From Euonymus europaeus (Eukaryota; Streptophyta; Magnoliopsida; Celastrales; Celastraceae): a DNA stretch of 64,000 nt. Location: NCBI GenBank assembly GCA_963580455.1, contig OY756969.1, positions 24,876,498-24,940,497 of the forward strand, written 5' to 3'. A program made the translations under genes and the position numbers. Numbering within the stretch: position 1 is the first letter of the stretch; the number at the start of each line of letters is the position of its first letter. This document shows, piece after piece, positions 12,271 to 25,663 of the stretch. Below the pieces are notes generated by a model, which did not search any database, was not told where the DNA came from, and saw nothing but the letters and a program-made list of their open reading frames with translations.

Positions 12271-14020
12271 CCAGGATTGTAGAGCTCGAAAAGTAGTGTG
12301 AAATCAAGCTAAAAATCACCGAATTCAGAACTCGCAGTCAACGGATATTCATAAAACCGTTTACGTAAAGAAACCACATTTCGCGCCTAACTAGGTGAAA
12401 CGAGACCTACTAGCCACGATTTCTGAAATCAAAATCCGAAACTCCAGGATTGTAGAGCTCAAAAAGTAGTGTGAAATCAAGCTAAAAATCACCGAATTCA
12501 GAACTCGGAGTCAACGGATATTCATAAAACAGTTTACGTAAAGAAACCACAATTCACGGCTAACTAGGTGAAACGAGACCTACTAGCCACGAGTTCTGAA
12601 ATCAAAATCCGAAACTCCAGGATTGTAGAGCTCGAAAAGTAGTGTGAAATCAAGCTAAAAATCACCGAATTCAGAACTCGGAGTCAACGGATATTCATAA
12701 AACAGTTTACGTAAAGAAACCACAATTCACGGCTAACTAGGTGAAACGAGACCTACTAGCCACGAGTTCTGAAATCAAAATCCGAAACTCCAGGATTGTA
12801 GAGCTCGAAAAGTAGTGTGAAATCAAGCTAAAAATCACCGAATTCAGAACTCGGAGTCAACGGATATTCATAAAACGGTTTACGTAAAGAAACCACATTT
12901 CGCGCCTAACAAGGTGAAACGAGACCTACTAGCCACAAGTTCTGAAATGAAAAACCGAACCGCCAGGATTGTAGAGCTCGAAAAGTAGTGTGAAATCAAG
13001 CTAAAAATCACCGAATTCAGAACTCGGAGTCAACGGATATACATAAAACAGTTTACGTAAAGAAACCACAATTCACGGCTAACTAGGTGAAACGAGACCT
13101 ACTAGCCACGAGTTCTGAAATGAAAAACCGAAATGCCAGGATTGTAGAGCTCGAAAAGTAGTGTGAAATCAAGCTAAAAATCACCGAATTCAGAACTCGG
13201 AGTCAACGGATATTCATAAAACCGTTTACGTAAAGAAACCACATTTCGCGCCTAACTAGGTGAAACGAGACCTACTAGCCACGAGTTCTGAAATCAAAAT
13301 CCGAAACTCCAGGATTGTAGAGCTCGAAAAGTAGTGTGAAATCAAGCTAAAAATCACCGAATTCAGAACTCGGAGTCAACGGATATTCATAAAACCGTTT
13401 ACGTAAAGAAACCACATTTCGCGCCTAACTAGGTGAAACGAGACCTACTAGCCACGACTTCTGAAATCAAAAACCGAAATGCCAGGATTGTAGAGCTCGA
13501 AAAGTAGTGTGAAATCAAGCTAAAAATCACCGAATTCAGAACTCGGAGTCAACGGATATTCATAAAACCGTTTACGTATAGAAACCACAATTCGCGGCTA
13601 ACTAGGTGAAACGAGACCAACAGGCCACGAGTTCTGAAATCACAAACCGAAACGCCAGGATTGTAGAGCTCGAAAAGTAGTGTGAAATCAAGCTAAAAAT
13701 CACCGAATTCAGAACTCGGAGTCAAGGGATATTCGTAAAACCGTTTACGTAAAGAAACCACAATTCGCGGCTAACTAGGTGAAACGAGACCTACTAGCCA
13801 CGAGTTCTGAAATAAAAAACCGAAATGCCAGGATTGTAGAGCTCGAAAAGTAGTGTGAAATCAAGCTAAAAATCACCGAATTCAGAACTCGGAGTCAACG
13901 GATATTCGTAAAACCGTTTACCTAAAGAAACCACATTTCGCGCCTAACTAGGTGAAACGAGACCTACTAGCCACGAGTTCTGAAATCAAAATCCGAAACA
14001 CCAGGATTGTAGAGCTCGAA
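12271..14020 (+). repeat. Satellite monomers between the two 3,641-bp copies
   Basis: Ordinary 173-bp monomers. From about 12,320 to 13,300 the order of variants matches 7,990-8,970 (ACTCGCAGTC, CGATTTCTG, ATAAAACAG, AAAACGGTTTACG, AACAAGGTG), so this is another copy of the A3/A4 segment; the one-base deletion seen there is not present here. From 13,450 to 13,900 a CAGGCCACGAG monomer and a TTACCTAAAG monomer follow. No gene, RNA or unrelated insert is visible. Confidence 0.75.
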
Positions 14021-15911
14021 AAGTAGTGTGAAATCAAGCTAAAAATCACCGAATTCAGAACTCGGAGTCAACAGATATTCATAAAACCGTTTACGTAAAG
14101 AAACCACATTTCGCGCCTAACTAGGTGAAACGAGACCTACTAGCCACAAGTTCTGAAATCAAAAACCGAAACGCCAGGATTGTAGAGATCGAAAAGTAGT
14201 ATGAAATCAAGCTAAAAATCACCGAATTCAGAACTCGGAGTCAACGGATATTCATATAACCGTTTACGTAAAGAAACCACATTTCTCGCCTAACTAGGTA
14301 AAATGAGACCTACTAGCCACGAGTTCTGAAATCAAAATCCGAAACTCCAGGATTGTAGAGCTCGAAAAGTAGTGTGAAATCAAGCTAAAAATCACCGAAT
14401 TCAGAACTCGCAGTCAACGGATATTCATAAAACCGTTTACGTAAAGAAACCACATTTCGCGCCTAACTAGGTGAAACGAGACCTACTAGCCACGATTTCT
14501 GAAATCAAAAACCAAAATGCCAGGATTGTAGAGCTCAAAAAGTAGTGTGAAATCAAGCTAAAAATCACCGAATTCAGAACTCGGAGTCAAGGGATATTCG
14601 TAAAACCGTTTACATAAAGAAACCACAATTCGCGGCTAACTAGGTGAAACGAGACCTACTAGCCACGAGTTCTGAAATAAAAAACCGAAATGCCAGGATT
14701 GTAGAGCTCGAAAAGTAGTGTGAAATCAAGCTAAAAATCACCGAATTCAGAACTCGGAGTCAACGGATATTCGTAAAACCGTTTACGTAAAGAAACCACA
14801 ATTCGCGGCTAACTAGGTGAAACGAGACCTACTAGCCACGAGTTCTGAAATAAAAACCCGAAATGCCAGGATTGTAGAGCTCGAAAAGTAGTGTGAAATC
14901 AAGCTAAAAATCACCGAATTCAGAACTCGGAGTCAACGGATATTCGTAAAACCGTTTACGTAAAGAAACCACATTTCGCGCCTAACTAGGTGAAACGAGA
15001 CCTACTAGCCACGAGTTCTGAAATCAAAATCCGAAACACCAGGATTGTAGAGCTCGAAAAGTAGTGTGAAATCAAGCTAAAAATCACCGAATTCAGAACT
15101 CGGAGTCAACAGATATTCATAAAACCGTTTACGTAAAGAAACCACATTTCGCGCCTAACTAGGTGAAACGAGACCTACTAGCCACAACTTCTGAAATCAA
15201 AAACCGAAACGCCAGGATTGTAGAGATCGAAAAGTAGTATGAAATCAAGCTAAAAATCACCGAATTCAGAACTCGGAGTCAACGTATATTCATATAACCG
15301 TTTACGTAAAGAAACCACATTTCTCGCCTAACTAGGTGAAACGAGACCTACTAGCCACGAGTTCTGAAATCAAAATCCGAAACTCCAGGATTGTAGAGCT
15401 CGAAAAGTAGTGTGAAATCAAGCTAAAAATCACCGAATTCAGAACTCGCAGTCAACGGATATTCATAAAACCGTTTACGTAAAGAAACCACATTTCGCGC
15501 CTAACTAGGTGAAACGAGACCTACTAGCCACGATTTCTGAAATCAAAAACCAAAATGCCAGGATTGTAGAGCTCAAAAAGTAGTGTGAAATCAAGCTAAA
15601 AATCACCGAATTCATAACTCGGAGTCAACGGATATTCATAAAACCGTTTACGTAAAGAAACCACATTTCGCGCCTAACTAGGTGAAACGAGACCTACTAG
15701 CCACGAGTTCTGAAATTAAAATCCGAAACACCGAAATGCCAGGATTGTAGAGCTCGAAAAGTAGTGTGAAATCAAGCTAAAAAGCACCGAATTCAGAACT
15801 CGGAGTCAACGGATATTCATAAAACCGTTTACGTAAAGAAACCACATTTCGCGCCTAACTAGGTAAAACGAGATCTACTAGCCACGAGTTCTGAAATCAA
15901 AATCCGAAACT
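14021..15911 (+). repeat. Duplicated ~1.9-kb satellite block, copy 2
   Basis: Second copy of the block at 10,380-12,270. ATCGAAAAGTAGTATG is at 14,188 and 15,226, GAAATTAAAATCC at 15,712 and the 8-bp internal duplication at 15,723, each 3,641 bp after its partner. Only scattered substitutions distinguish the copies (for example CCACAACTTC near 15,182 against CCACAAGTTC). The high similarity with a conserved private indel points to a recent segmental duplication. Confidence 0.78.
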
Positions 15912-18900
15912 CCAGGATTGTAGAGCTCGAAAAGTAGTGTGAAATCAAGCTAAAAATCACCGAATTCAGAACTCGGAGTCAACGGATATTCATAAAACCG
16001 TTTACGTAAAGAAACCACATTTCGCGCCTAACTAGGTGAAACGAGACCTACTAGCCACGATTTCTGAAGTCAAAAACCAAAATTCCAGCATTGTAGAGCT
16101 CAAAAAGTAGTGTGAAATCAAACTAAAAATCACCGAATTCATAACTCGGAGTCAACGGATATTCATAAAACCGTTTACGTAAAGAAACCATATTTCGCGC
16201 CTAACTAGGTGAAACGAGACCTACTAGCCACGAGTTCTGAAATCAAAATCCGAAACTCCAGGATTGTAGAGCTCGAAATGTAGTGTGAAATCAAGCTAAA
16301 AATCACCGAATTCAGAAGCCGGAGTCAACGGATATTCATAAAACCGTTTACGTAAAGAAACCACATTTCGCGCCTAACTAGGTGAAACGAGACCTACTAC
16401 CCACGATTTCTGAAATCAAAAACCAAAACCCCAGGATTGTAGAGCTCGAAAATTAGTGTGAAATCAAGCTAAAAATCACCGAATTCAGAACTCGGAGTCA
16501 ACGGATATTCATAAAACCGTTTACGTAAAGAAACCACATTTCGCGCGTAACTTGGTGAAACGAGACCTACTAGCCACGAGTTCTGAAATCAAAAACCGAA
16601 ATGCCAAGATTGTAGAGCTCGAAAAGTAGTGTGAAATCAAGCAAAAAATCACCGAATTCAGAACTCGGAGTCCACTGATATTCATAAAACCGTTTTCGTA
16701 AAGAAACCACAATTCGCGGCTAACTAGGTGAAACGAGACCTACTAGCCACGAGTTCTGAAATCAAAAACCGAAACGCCAGGATTGTGGAGCTCAAAAAGT
16801 GTTGTGAAATCAAGCTAAAAATCACAGTATTCAGAACTCGGAGTCAACGGATATTCATAAAACCGTTTACGTAAAGAAACCACAATTCGCGGCTAACTAG
16901 GTGAAACGAGACCTACTAGCCACGAGTTCTGAAATCAAAAACCGAAACCCGGGATTGTGGAGCTCGAAAAGTATTGTGAAATCAAGCTAAAAATCACAGT
17001 ATTAAGAACTCGGAGTCAACGGATATTCATAAAACCGTTTACGTAAAGAAACCACAATTCACGGCTAACTAGGTGAAACGAGACCTACTAGCCACGAGTT
17101 CTGAAATCAAAATCCGAAACGCCAGGATTGTAGAGCTCGAAAAGTAGTGTGAAATCAAGCTAAAAATCACCGAATTCAGAACTCGGAGTCAACGGATATT
17201 CATAAAACCGTTTACGTAAAGAAACCACATTTCGCGCCTAACTAGGTGAAACGAGACCTACTAGCCACGATTTCTGAAATCAAAAACCAAAAAGCCAGGA
17301 TTGTAGAGCTCAAAAAGTAGTGTGAAATCAAGCTAAAAATCACCGAATTCAGAACTCGGAGTCAACGGATATTCATAAAACCGTTTACGTAAAGAAACCA
17401 CAATTCGCGGCTAACTAGGTGAAACGAGACCTACTAGCCACGAGTTCTGAAATCAAAAACCGAAACGCCAGGATTATCGAGCTCGAAAAGTATTGTGAAA
17501 TCAAGCTAAAAATCACAGTTTTCAGAACTCGGAGTCAACGGATATTCATAAAACCGTTTACGTAAAGAAACCACAATTCGCGGCTAACTAGGTGAAACGA
17601 GACCTACTAGCCACGAGTTCTGAAATCGAAAACCGAAACCCCGGGATTGTGGAGCTCGAAAAGTATTGTGAAATCAAGCTAAAAATCACAGTTTTCAGAA
17701 CTCGGAGTCAACGGATATTCATAAAACCGTTTACGTAAAGAAACCACAATTCGCGGCTAACTAGGTGAAACGAGACCTACTAGCCACGAGTTCTGAAATC
17801 GAAAACCGAAACCCCGGGATTGTAGAGCTCGAAAAGTATTGTGAAATCAAGCTAAAAATCACAGTATTCAGAACTCGGAGTCAACGGATATTCATAAAAC
17901 CGTTTACGTAAAGAAACCACAATTCGCGGCTAACTAGGTGAAACGAGACCTACTTGCCACAAGTTCTGAAATCAAAACCCGAAACTCCCGGATTGTAGAG
18001 CTCGAAAAGTAGTGTGAAATCAAGCTAAAAATCACCGAATTCAGAACTCGGAGTCAACGGATATTCATAAAACCGTTTATGTAAAGAAATCACATTTCGC
18101 GCCCAACTAGGTGAAACGAGACCTACTAGCCACGAGTTCTGAAATCAAAATCCGAAACTCCAGGATTGTAGAGCTCGAAAAGTAGTGTGAAATCAAGCTA
18201 AAAATCACCGAATTCAGAACTCGGAGTCAACGGATATTCATAAAACCATTTACGTAAAGAAACCACATTTCGCTTCTAACTAGGTGAAACGAGACCTACT
18301 AGCCACGAGTTCTGAAATCAAAAACCGAAACGCCAGGATTGTAGAGCTCGAAAAGTAGTGTGAAATCAAGCTAAAAATCACCGAATTCAGAACTCGGAGT
18401 CAACGGATATTCATAAAACCGTTTACGTAAAGAAACCACATTTCGCGCCTAACTAGGTGAAAGGAGACCTACTAGCCACGATTTCTGAAATGAAAAACCA
18501 AAATGTCAGGATTGTAGAGCTCGAAAAGTAGTGTGAAATCAAGCTAAAAATCACCGAATTCAGAACTCAGAGTCAACGGATATTCATAAAACCGTTTACG
18601 TAAAGAAACCACATTTCGCGTCTAACTTGGTGAAACGAGACCTACTAGCCACGAGTTCTGAAATCAAAAACCAAAATGCCAAGATTGTAGAGCTCGAAAA
18701 GTATTGTGAAATCAAGCTAAAAATCACAGTATTCAGAACTCGGAGTCAACGGATATTCATAAAACCGTTTACGTAAAGAAACCACAATTCGCGGCTAACT
18801 AGGTGAAACGAGACCTACTGGCCACGAGTTCTGAAATCAAAAACCGAAACCCGGGATTGTGGAGCTCGAAAAGTATTGTGAAATCAAGCTAAAAATCACA

Positions 18901-21169
18901 GTATTCAGAACTCGGAGTTAACGGATATTCATAAAACCGTTTACGTAAAGAAACCACAATTCGCGGCTAACTCGGTGAAACGAGACCTACTTGTCACGAG
19001 TTCTGAAATCAAAACTCGAAACTCCCGGATTGTAGAGATCGAAAAGTAGTGTGAAATCAAGCTAAAAATCACCGAATTCAGAACTCGGAGTCAACGGATA
19101 TTCATAAAACCGTTTATGTAAAGAAATCACATTTCGCGCCTAACTTGGTGAAACGAGACCTACTAGCCACGAGTTCTGAAATCAAAAAACAAAATGCCAA
19201 GATTGTAGAGCTCGAAAAGTAGTGTGAAATCAAGCAAAAAATCACCGAATTCAGAACTTGGAGTCAACTGATATTCATAAAACCGTTTTCGTAAAGAAAC
19301 CACAATTCACGGCTAACTAGGTGAAACGAGACCTACTAGCCACAAGTTCTGAAATCAAAAACCGAAATGCCAGGATTGTGGAGCTCGAAAAGTATGGTGA
19401 AATCAAGCTAAAAATCACAGTATTCAGAACTCGGAGTCAACGGATATTCATAAAACCGTTTACGTAAAGAAACCACAATTCGCGGCTAACTAGGTGAAAC
19501 GAGACCTACTAGCCACGAGTTCTGAAATCAAAAACCGAAACCCGGGATTGTGGAGCTCGAAAAGTATTGTGAAATCAAGCTAAAAATCACAGTATTAAGA
19601 ACTCGGAGTCAACGGATATTCATAAAACCGTTTACGTAAAGAAACCACAATTCGCGGCTAACTAGGTGAAACGAGACCTACTAGCCACGAGTTCTGAAAT
19701 CAAAATCCGAAACGCCAGGATTGTAGAGCTCGAAAAGTAGTGTGAAATCAAGCTAAAAATCAACGAATTCAGAACTCGGAGTCAACGGATATTCATAAAA
19801 CCGTTTACGTAAAGAAACCACATTTCGCGCCTAACTAGGTGAAACGAGACCTACTAGCCACAATTTCTGAAATCAAAAACCAAAATGCCAGGATTGTAGA
19901 GCTCAAAAAGTAGTGTGAAATCAAGCTAAAAATCACCGAATTCAGAACTCGGAGTCAACGGATATTCATAAAACCGTTTACGTAAAGAAAACACAATTCG
20001 CGGCTAACTAGGTGAAACGAGACCTACTAGCCACGAGTTCTGAAATCAAAAACCGAAACGCCAGGATTATCGAGCTCGAAAAGTATTGTGAAATCAAGCT
20101 AAAAATCACAGTATTCAGAACTCGGAGTCAACGGATATTCATAAAACCGTTTACGTAAAGAAACCACAATTCGCGGCTAACTAGGTGAAACGAGACCTAC
20201 TAGCCACGAGTTCTGAAATCAAAAACCGAAACCCCGGGATTGTGGAGCTCGAAAAGTATTGTGAAATGAAGCTAAAAATCACAGTATTCAGAACTCGGAG
20301 TCAACGGATATTCATAAAACCGTTTACGTAAAGAAACCACAATTCGCGGCTAACTAGGTGAAACGAGACCTACTTGCCACAAGTTCTGAAATCAAAACCC
20401 GAAACTCCCGGATTGTAGAGCTCGAAAAGTAGTGTGAAATCAAGCTAAAAATCACCGAATTCAGAACTCAGAGTCAACGGATATTCATAAAACAGTTTAT
20501 GTAAAGAAATCACATTTCGCGCCCAACTAGGTGAAACGAGACCTACTAGCCACGAGTTCTGAAATCAAAATCCGAAACTCCAGGATTGTAGAGCTCGAAA
20601 AGTAGTGTGAAATCAAGCTAAAAATCACCGAATTCAGAACTCGGAGTCAACGGATATTCATAAAACCATTTACGTAAAGAAACCACATTTCGCTTCTAAC
20701 TAGGTGAAACGAGACCTACTAGCCACGAGTTCTGAAATCAAAAACCGAAACCCCAGGATTGTAGAGCTCGAAAAGTAGTGTGAAATCAAGCTAAAAATCA
20801 CCGAATTCAGAACTCGGAGTCAACGGATATTCATAAAACCGTTTACGTAAAGAAACCACATTTCGCGCCTAACTAGGTGAAACGAGACCTACTAGCCACG
20901 ATTTCTGAAATCAAAAACCAAAATGTCAGGATTGTAGAGCTCGAAAAGTAGTGTGAAATCAAGCTAAAAATCACCGAATTCAGAACTCAGAGTCAACGGA
21001 TATTCATAAAACCGTTTACGTAAAGAAACCACATTTCGCGCCTAACTTGGTGAAACGAGACCTACTAGCCACGAGTTCTGAAATCAAAAACCAAAATGCC
21101 AAGATTGTAGAGCTCGAAAGGTAGTGTGAAATCAAGCAAAAAAATCACCGAATTCAGAACTCGGAGTCA

Positions 21170-23416
21170 ACTGATATTCATAAAACCGTTTTCGTAAAGA
21201 AACCACAATTCACGGCTAACTAGGTGAAACGAGACCTACTAGCCACAAGTTCTGAAATCAAAAACCGAAATGCCAGGATTGTGGAGCTCGAAAAGTATTG
21301 TGAAATCAAGCTAAAAATCACAGTATTCAGAACTCGGAGTCAACGGATATTCATAAAACCGTTTACGTAAAGAAACCACAATTCGCGGCTAACTAGGTGA
21401 AACGAGACCTACTAGCCACGAGTTCTGAAATCAAAAACCGAAACCCGGGATTGTGGAGCTCGAAAAGTATTGTGAAATCAAGCTAAAAATCACAGTATTC
21501 AGAACTCGGAGTTAACGGATATTCATAAAACCGTTTACGTAAAGAAACCACAATTCGCGGCTAACTCGGTGAAACGAGACCTACTTGTCACGAGTTCTGA
21601 AATCAAAACTCGAAACTCCCGGATTGTAGAGATCGAAAAGTAGTGTGAAATCAAGCTAAAAATCACCGAATTCAGAACTCGGAGTCAACGGATATTCATA
21701 AAACCGTTTATGTAAAGAAATCACATTTCGCGCCTAACTAGGTGAAACGAGACGTACTAGCCACGAGTTCTGAAAACAAAATCCGAAACTCCAGGATTGT
21801 AGAGCTCGAAAAGTAGTGTGAATCAAGCTAAAAATCACCGAATTCAGAACTCGGAGTCAACGGATATTCATAAAACCGTTTACGTAAAGAAACCACATTT
21901 CGCTCCTAACTAGGTGAAACGAGACCTACTAGCCACGAGTTCTGAAATCAAAAACCGAAACGCCAGGATTGTAGAGCTCGAAAAGTAGTGTGAAATCAAG
22001 CTAAAAATCACCGAATTCAGAACTCGGAGTCAACGGATATTCATAAAACCGTTTACATAAAGAAACCACATTTCGCGCCTAACTAGGTGAAACGAGACCT
22101 ACTAGCCACGATTTCTGAAATCAAAAACCAAAATGCCAGGATTGTAGAGCTCAAAAAGTAGTGTGAAATCAAGCTAAAAATCACCGAATTCAGAACTCGG
22201 AGTCAACGGATATTCATAAAACCGTTTACGTAAAGAAACCACAATTCGCGGCTAACTAGGTGAAACGAGACCTACTAGCCACGAGTTCTGAAATCAAAAA
22301 CCGAAACGCCAGGATTGTGGAGCTCGAAAAGTATTGTGAAATCAAGCTAAAAATCACAGTATTCAGAACTCGGAGTCAACGGATATTCATAAAACCGTTT
22401 ACGTAAAGAAACCACAATTCGCGGCTAACTAGGTGAAACGAGACCTACTTGTCACAAGTTCTGAAATCAAAACTCGAAACTCCCGGATTGTAGAGCTCAA
22501 AAAGTAGTGTGAAATCAAGCTAAAAATCACCGAATTCAGAACTCGGAGTCAACGGATATTCATAAAACCGTTTATGTAAAGAAATCACATTTTGCGCCCA
22601 ACTAGGTGAAACGAGACCTACTAGCCACGAGTTCTGAAATCAAAAACCGAAACCCCGGGATTGTGGAGCTCGAAAAGTAGTGTGTAATCAAGCTAAAAAT
22701 CACCGAATTCAGAACTCGGAGTCAACGGATATTCATAAAACCGTTTACGTAAAGAAACCACATTTCGCTCCTAACTAGGTGAAACGAGACCTACTAGCCA
22801 CGAGTTCTGAAATCAAAAACCGAAACGCCAGGATTGTAGAGCTCAAAAAGTAGTGTGAAATAAAGCTAAAAATCACCGAATTCAGAACTCAGAGTCAACG
22901 GATATTCATAAAACCGTTTACGTAAAGAAACCACATTTCTCGCCTAACTAGGTGAAACGAGACCTACTAGCCACGAGTTCTGAAATCAAAAACTGAAAGT
23001 CCAGGATTGTAGAGCTCGAAAAGTAGTGTGAAATCATGCAAAAAATCACCGAATTCAGAACTCGGAGTCAACGGAAATTCATAAAACCGTTTACATAAAG
23101 AAACCACATTTCTCGCATAACTAGGTGAAACAAGACCTACTAGCCACGAGTTCTGAAATCAAAAACCGAAATTCCAGGATTGTAGAGCTCGAAAAGTAGT
23201 GTGAAATCAAGCTAAAAATCACCGAATTCAGAACTCGGAGTCAACGGATATTCATAAAACCGTTTACGTAAAGAAACCACATTTCGCGCGTAACTTGGTG
23301 AAACGAGACCTACTAGCCACGAGTTCTGAAATCAAAAACCGAAATGCCAAGATTGTAGAGCTCGAAAAGTAGTGTGAAATCAAGCAAAAAATCACCGAAT
23401 TCAGAACTCGGAGTCA
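21170..23416 (+). repeat. 13-monomer HOR unit (2,247 bp), copy 1
   Basis: Starts at the ACTGATATTC marker and repeats directly downstream. The variant order TTTTCGTAAAG, GGAGTTAACGG, AACTCGGTGAAACG, CTTGTCACGAG, GAAAACAAAATCC, GTGTGAATCAAG (one A missing) and CATTTCGCTCC is the same in both copies. Two 1-bp deletions explain the 2,247 length (13 x 173 = 2,249): CCCGGG/CCCGAG with one C less, and GTGAATCAAG. Confidence 0.8.
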
Positions 23417-25663
23417 ACTGATATTCATAAAACCGTTTTCGTAAAGAAACCACAATTCACGGCTAACTAGGTGAAACGAGACCTACTAGCCACCAGTTCT
23501 GAAATCAAAAACCGAAATGCCAGGATTGTGGAGCTCGAAAAGTATTGTGAAATCAAGCTAAAAATCACAGTATTCAGAACTCGGAGTCAACGGATATTCA
23601 TAAAACCGTTTACGTAAAGAAACCACAATTCGCGGCTAACTAGGTGAAACGAGACCTACTAGCCACGAGTTCTGAAATCAAAAACCGAAACCCGAGATTG
23701 TGGAGCTCGAAAAGTATTGTGAAATCAAGCTAAAAATCACAGTATTCAGAACTCGGAGTTAACGGATATTCATAAAACCGTTTACGTAAAGAAACCACAA
23801 TTCGCGGCTAACTCGGTGAAACGAGACCTACTTGTCACGAGTTCTGAAATCAAAACTCGAAACTCCCGGATTGTAGAGATCGAAAAGTAGTGTGAAATCA
23901 AGCTAAAAATCACCGAATTCAGAACTCGGAGTCAACGGATATTAATAAAACCGTTTATGTAAAGAAATCACATTTCGCGCCTAACTAGGTGAAACGAGAC
24001 CTACTAGCCACGAGTTCTGAAAACAAAATCCGAAACTCCAGGATTGTAGAGCTCAAAAAGTAGTGTGAATCAAGCTAAAAATCACCGAATTCAGAACTCG
24101 GAGTCAACGGATATTCATAAAACCGTTTACGTAAAGAAACCACATTTCGCTCCTAACTAGGTGAAACGAGACCTACTAGCCACGAGTTCTGAAATCAAAA
24201 ACCGAAACGCCAGGATTGTAGAGCTCGAAAAGTAGTGTGAAATCAAGCTAAAAATCACCGAATTCAGAACTCGGAGTCAACGGATATTCATAAAACCGTT
24301 TACATAAAGAAACCACATTTCGCGCCTAACTAGGTGAAACGAGACCTACTAGCCACGATTTCTGAAATCAAAAACCAAAATGCCAGGATTGTAGAGCTCA
24401 AAAAGTAGTGTGAAATCAAGCTAAAAATCACCGAATTCAGAACTCGGAGTCAACGGATATTCATAAAACCGTTTACGTAAAGAAACCACAATTCGCGGCT
24501 AACTAGGTGAAACCAGACCTACTAGCCACGAGTTCTGAAATCAAAAACCGAAACGCCTGGATTGTGGAGCTCGAAAAGTATTGTGAAATCAAGCTAAAAA
24601 TCACAGTATTCAGAACTCGGAGTCAACGGATATTCATAAAACCGTTTACGTAAAGAAACCACAATTCGCGGCTAACTAGGTGAAACGAGACCTACTTGTT
24701 ACAAGTTCTGAAATCAAAACCCGAAACTCCCGGATTGTAGAGCTCGAAAAGTAGTGTGAAATCAAGCTAAAAATCACCGAATTCAGAACTCGGAGTCAAC
24801 GGATATTCATAAAACCGTTTATGTAAAGAAATCACATTTCGCGCCCAACTAGGTGAAACGAGACCTACTAGCCACGAGTTCTGAAATCAAAATCCGAAAC
24901 TCCAGGATTGTAGAGCTCGAAAAGTAGTGTGAAATCAAGCTAAAAATCACCGAATTCAGAACTCGGAGTCAACGGATATTCATAAAACCGTTTACGTAAA
25001 GAAACCACATTTCGCTCCTAACTAGGTGAAACGAGACCTACTAGCCACGAGTTCTGAAATCAAAAACCGAAACGCCAGGATTGTAGAGCTCCAAAAGTAG
25101 TGTGAAATCAAGCTAAAAATCACCGAATTCAGAACTCAGAGTCAACGGATATTCATAAAACCGTTTACGTAAAGAAACCACATTTCTCGCCTAACTAGGT
25201 GAAACGAGACCTACTAGCCACGAGTTCTGAAATCAAAAACTGAAAGTCCAGGATTGTAGAGCTCGAAAAGTAGTGTGAAATCATGCAAAAAATCACCGAA
25301 TTCAGAACTCGGAGTCAACGGAAATTCATAAAACCGTTTACATAAAGAAACCACATTTCTCGCATAACTAGGTGAAACAAGACCTACTAGCCACGAGTTC
25401 TGAAATCAAAAACCGAAATTCCAGGATTGTAGAGCTCGAAAAGTAGTGTGAAATCAAGCTAAAAATCACCGAATTCAGAACTCGGAGTCAACGGATATTC
25501 ATAAAACCGTTTACGTAAAGAAACCACATTTCGCGCGTAACTTGGTGAAACGAGACCTACTAGCCACGAGTTCTGAAATCAAAAACCGAAATGCCAAGAT
25601 TGTAGAGCTCGAAAAGTAGTGTGAAATCAAGCAAAAAATCACCGAATTCAGAACTCGGAGTCA
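23417..25663 (+). repeat. 13-monomer HOR unit (2,247 bp), copy 2
   Basis: Direct tandem copy of 21,170-23,416 with the same pair of 1-bp deletions (GAAACCCGAG near 23,687 and GTGTGAATCAAG near 24,062). Private changes include ATTAATAAAACC near 23,942 and GCCTGGATTG near 24,555. An identical length and shared indels make this the clearest pair of recently amplified HOR units in the forward array. Confidence 0.8.

Noticed and set aside
16521..16712. A 63-codon open reading frame on the minus strand
   Set aside because: It lies wholly inside satellite monomers and covers just over one repeat. It is open only because local substitutions removed stops; neighbouring monomers do not keep the frame, and the 173-bp period rotates the frame. 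No recognisable domain or start context.
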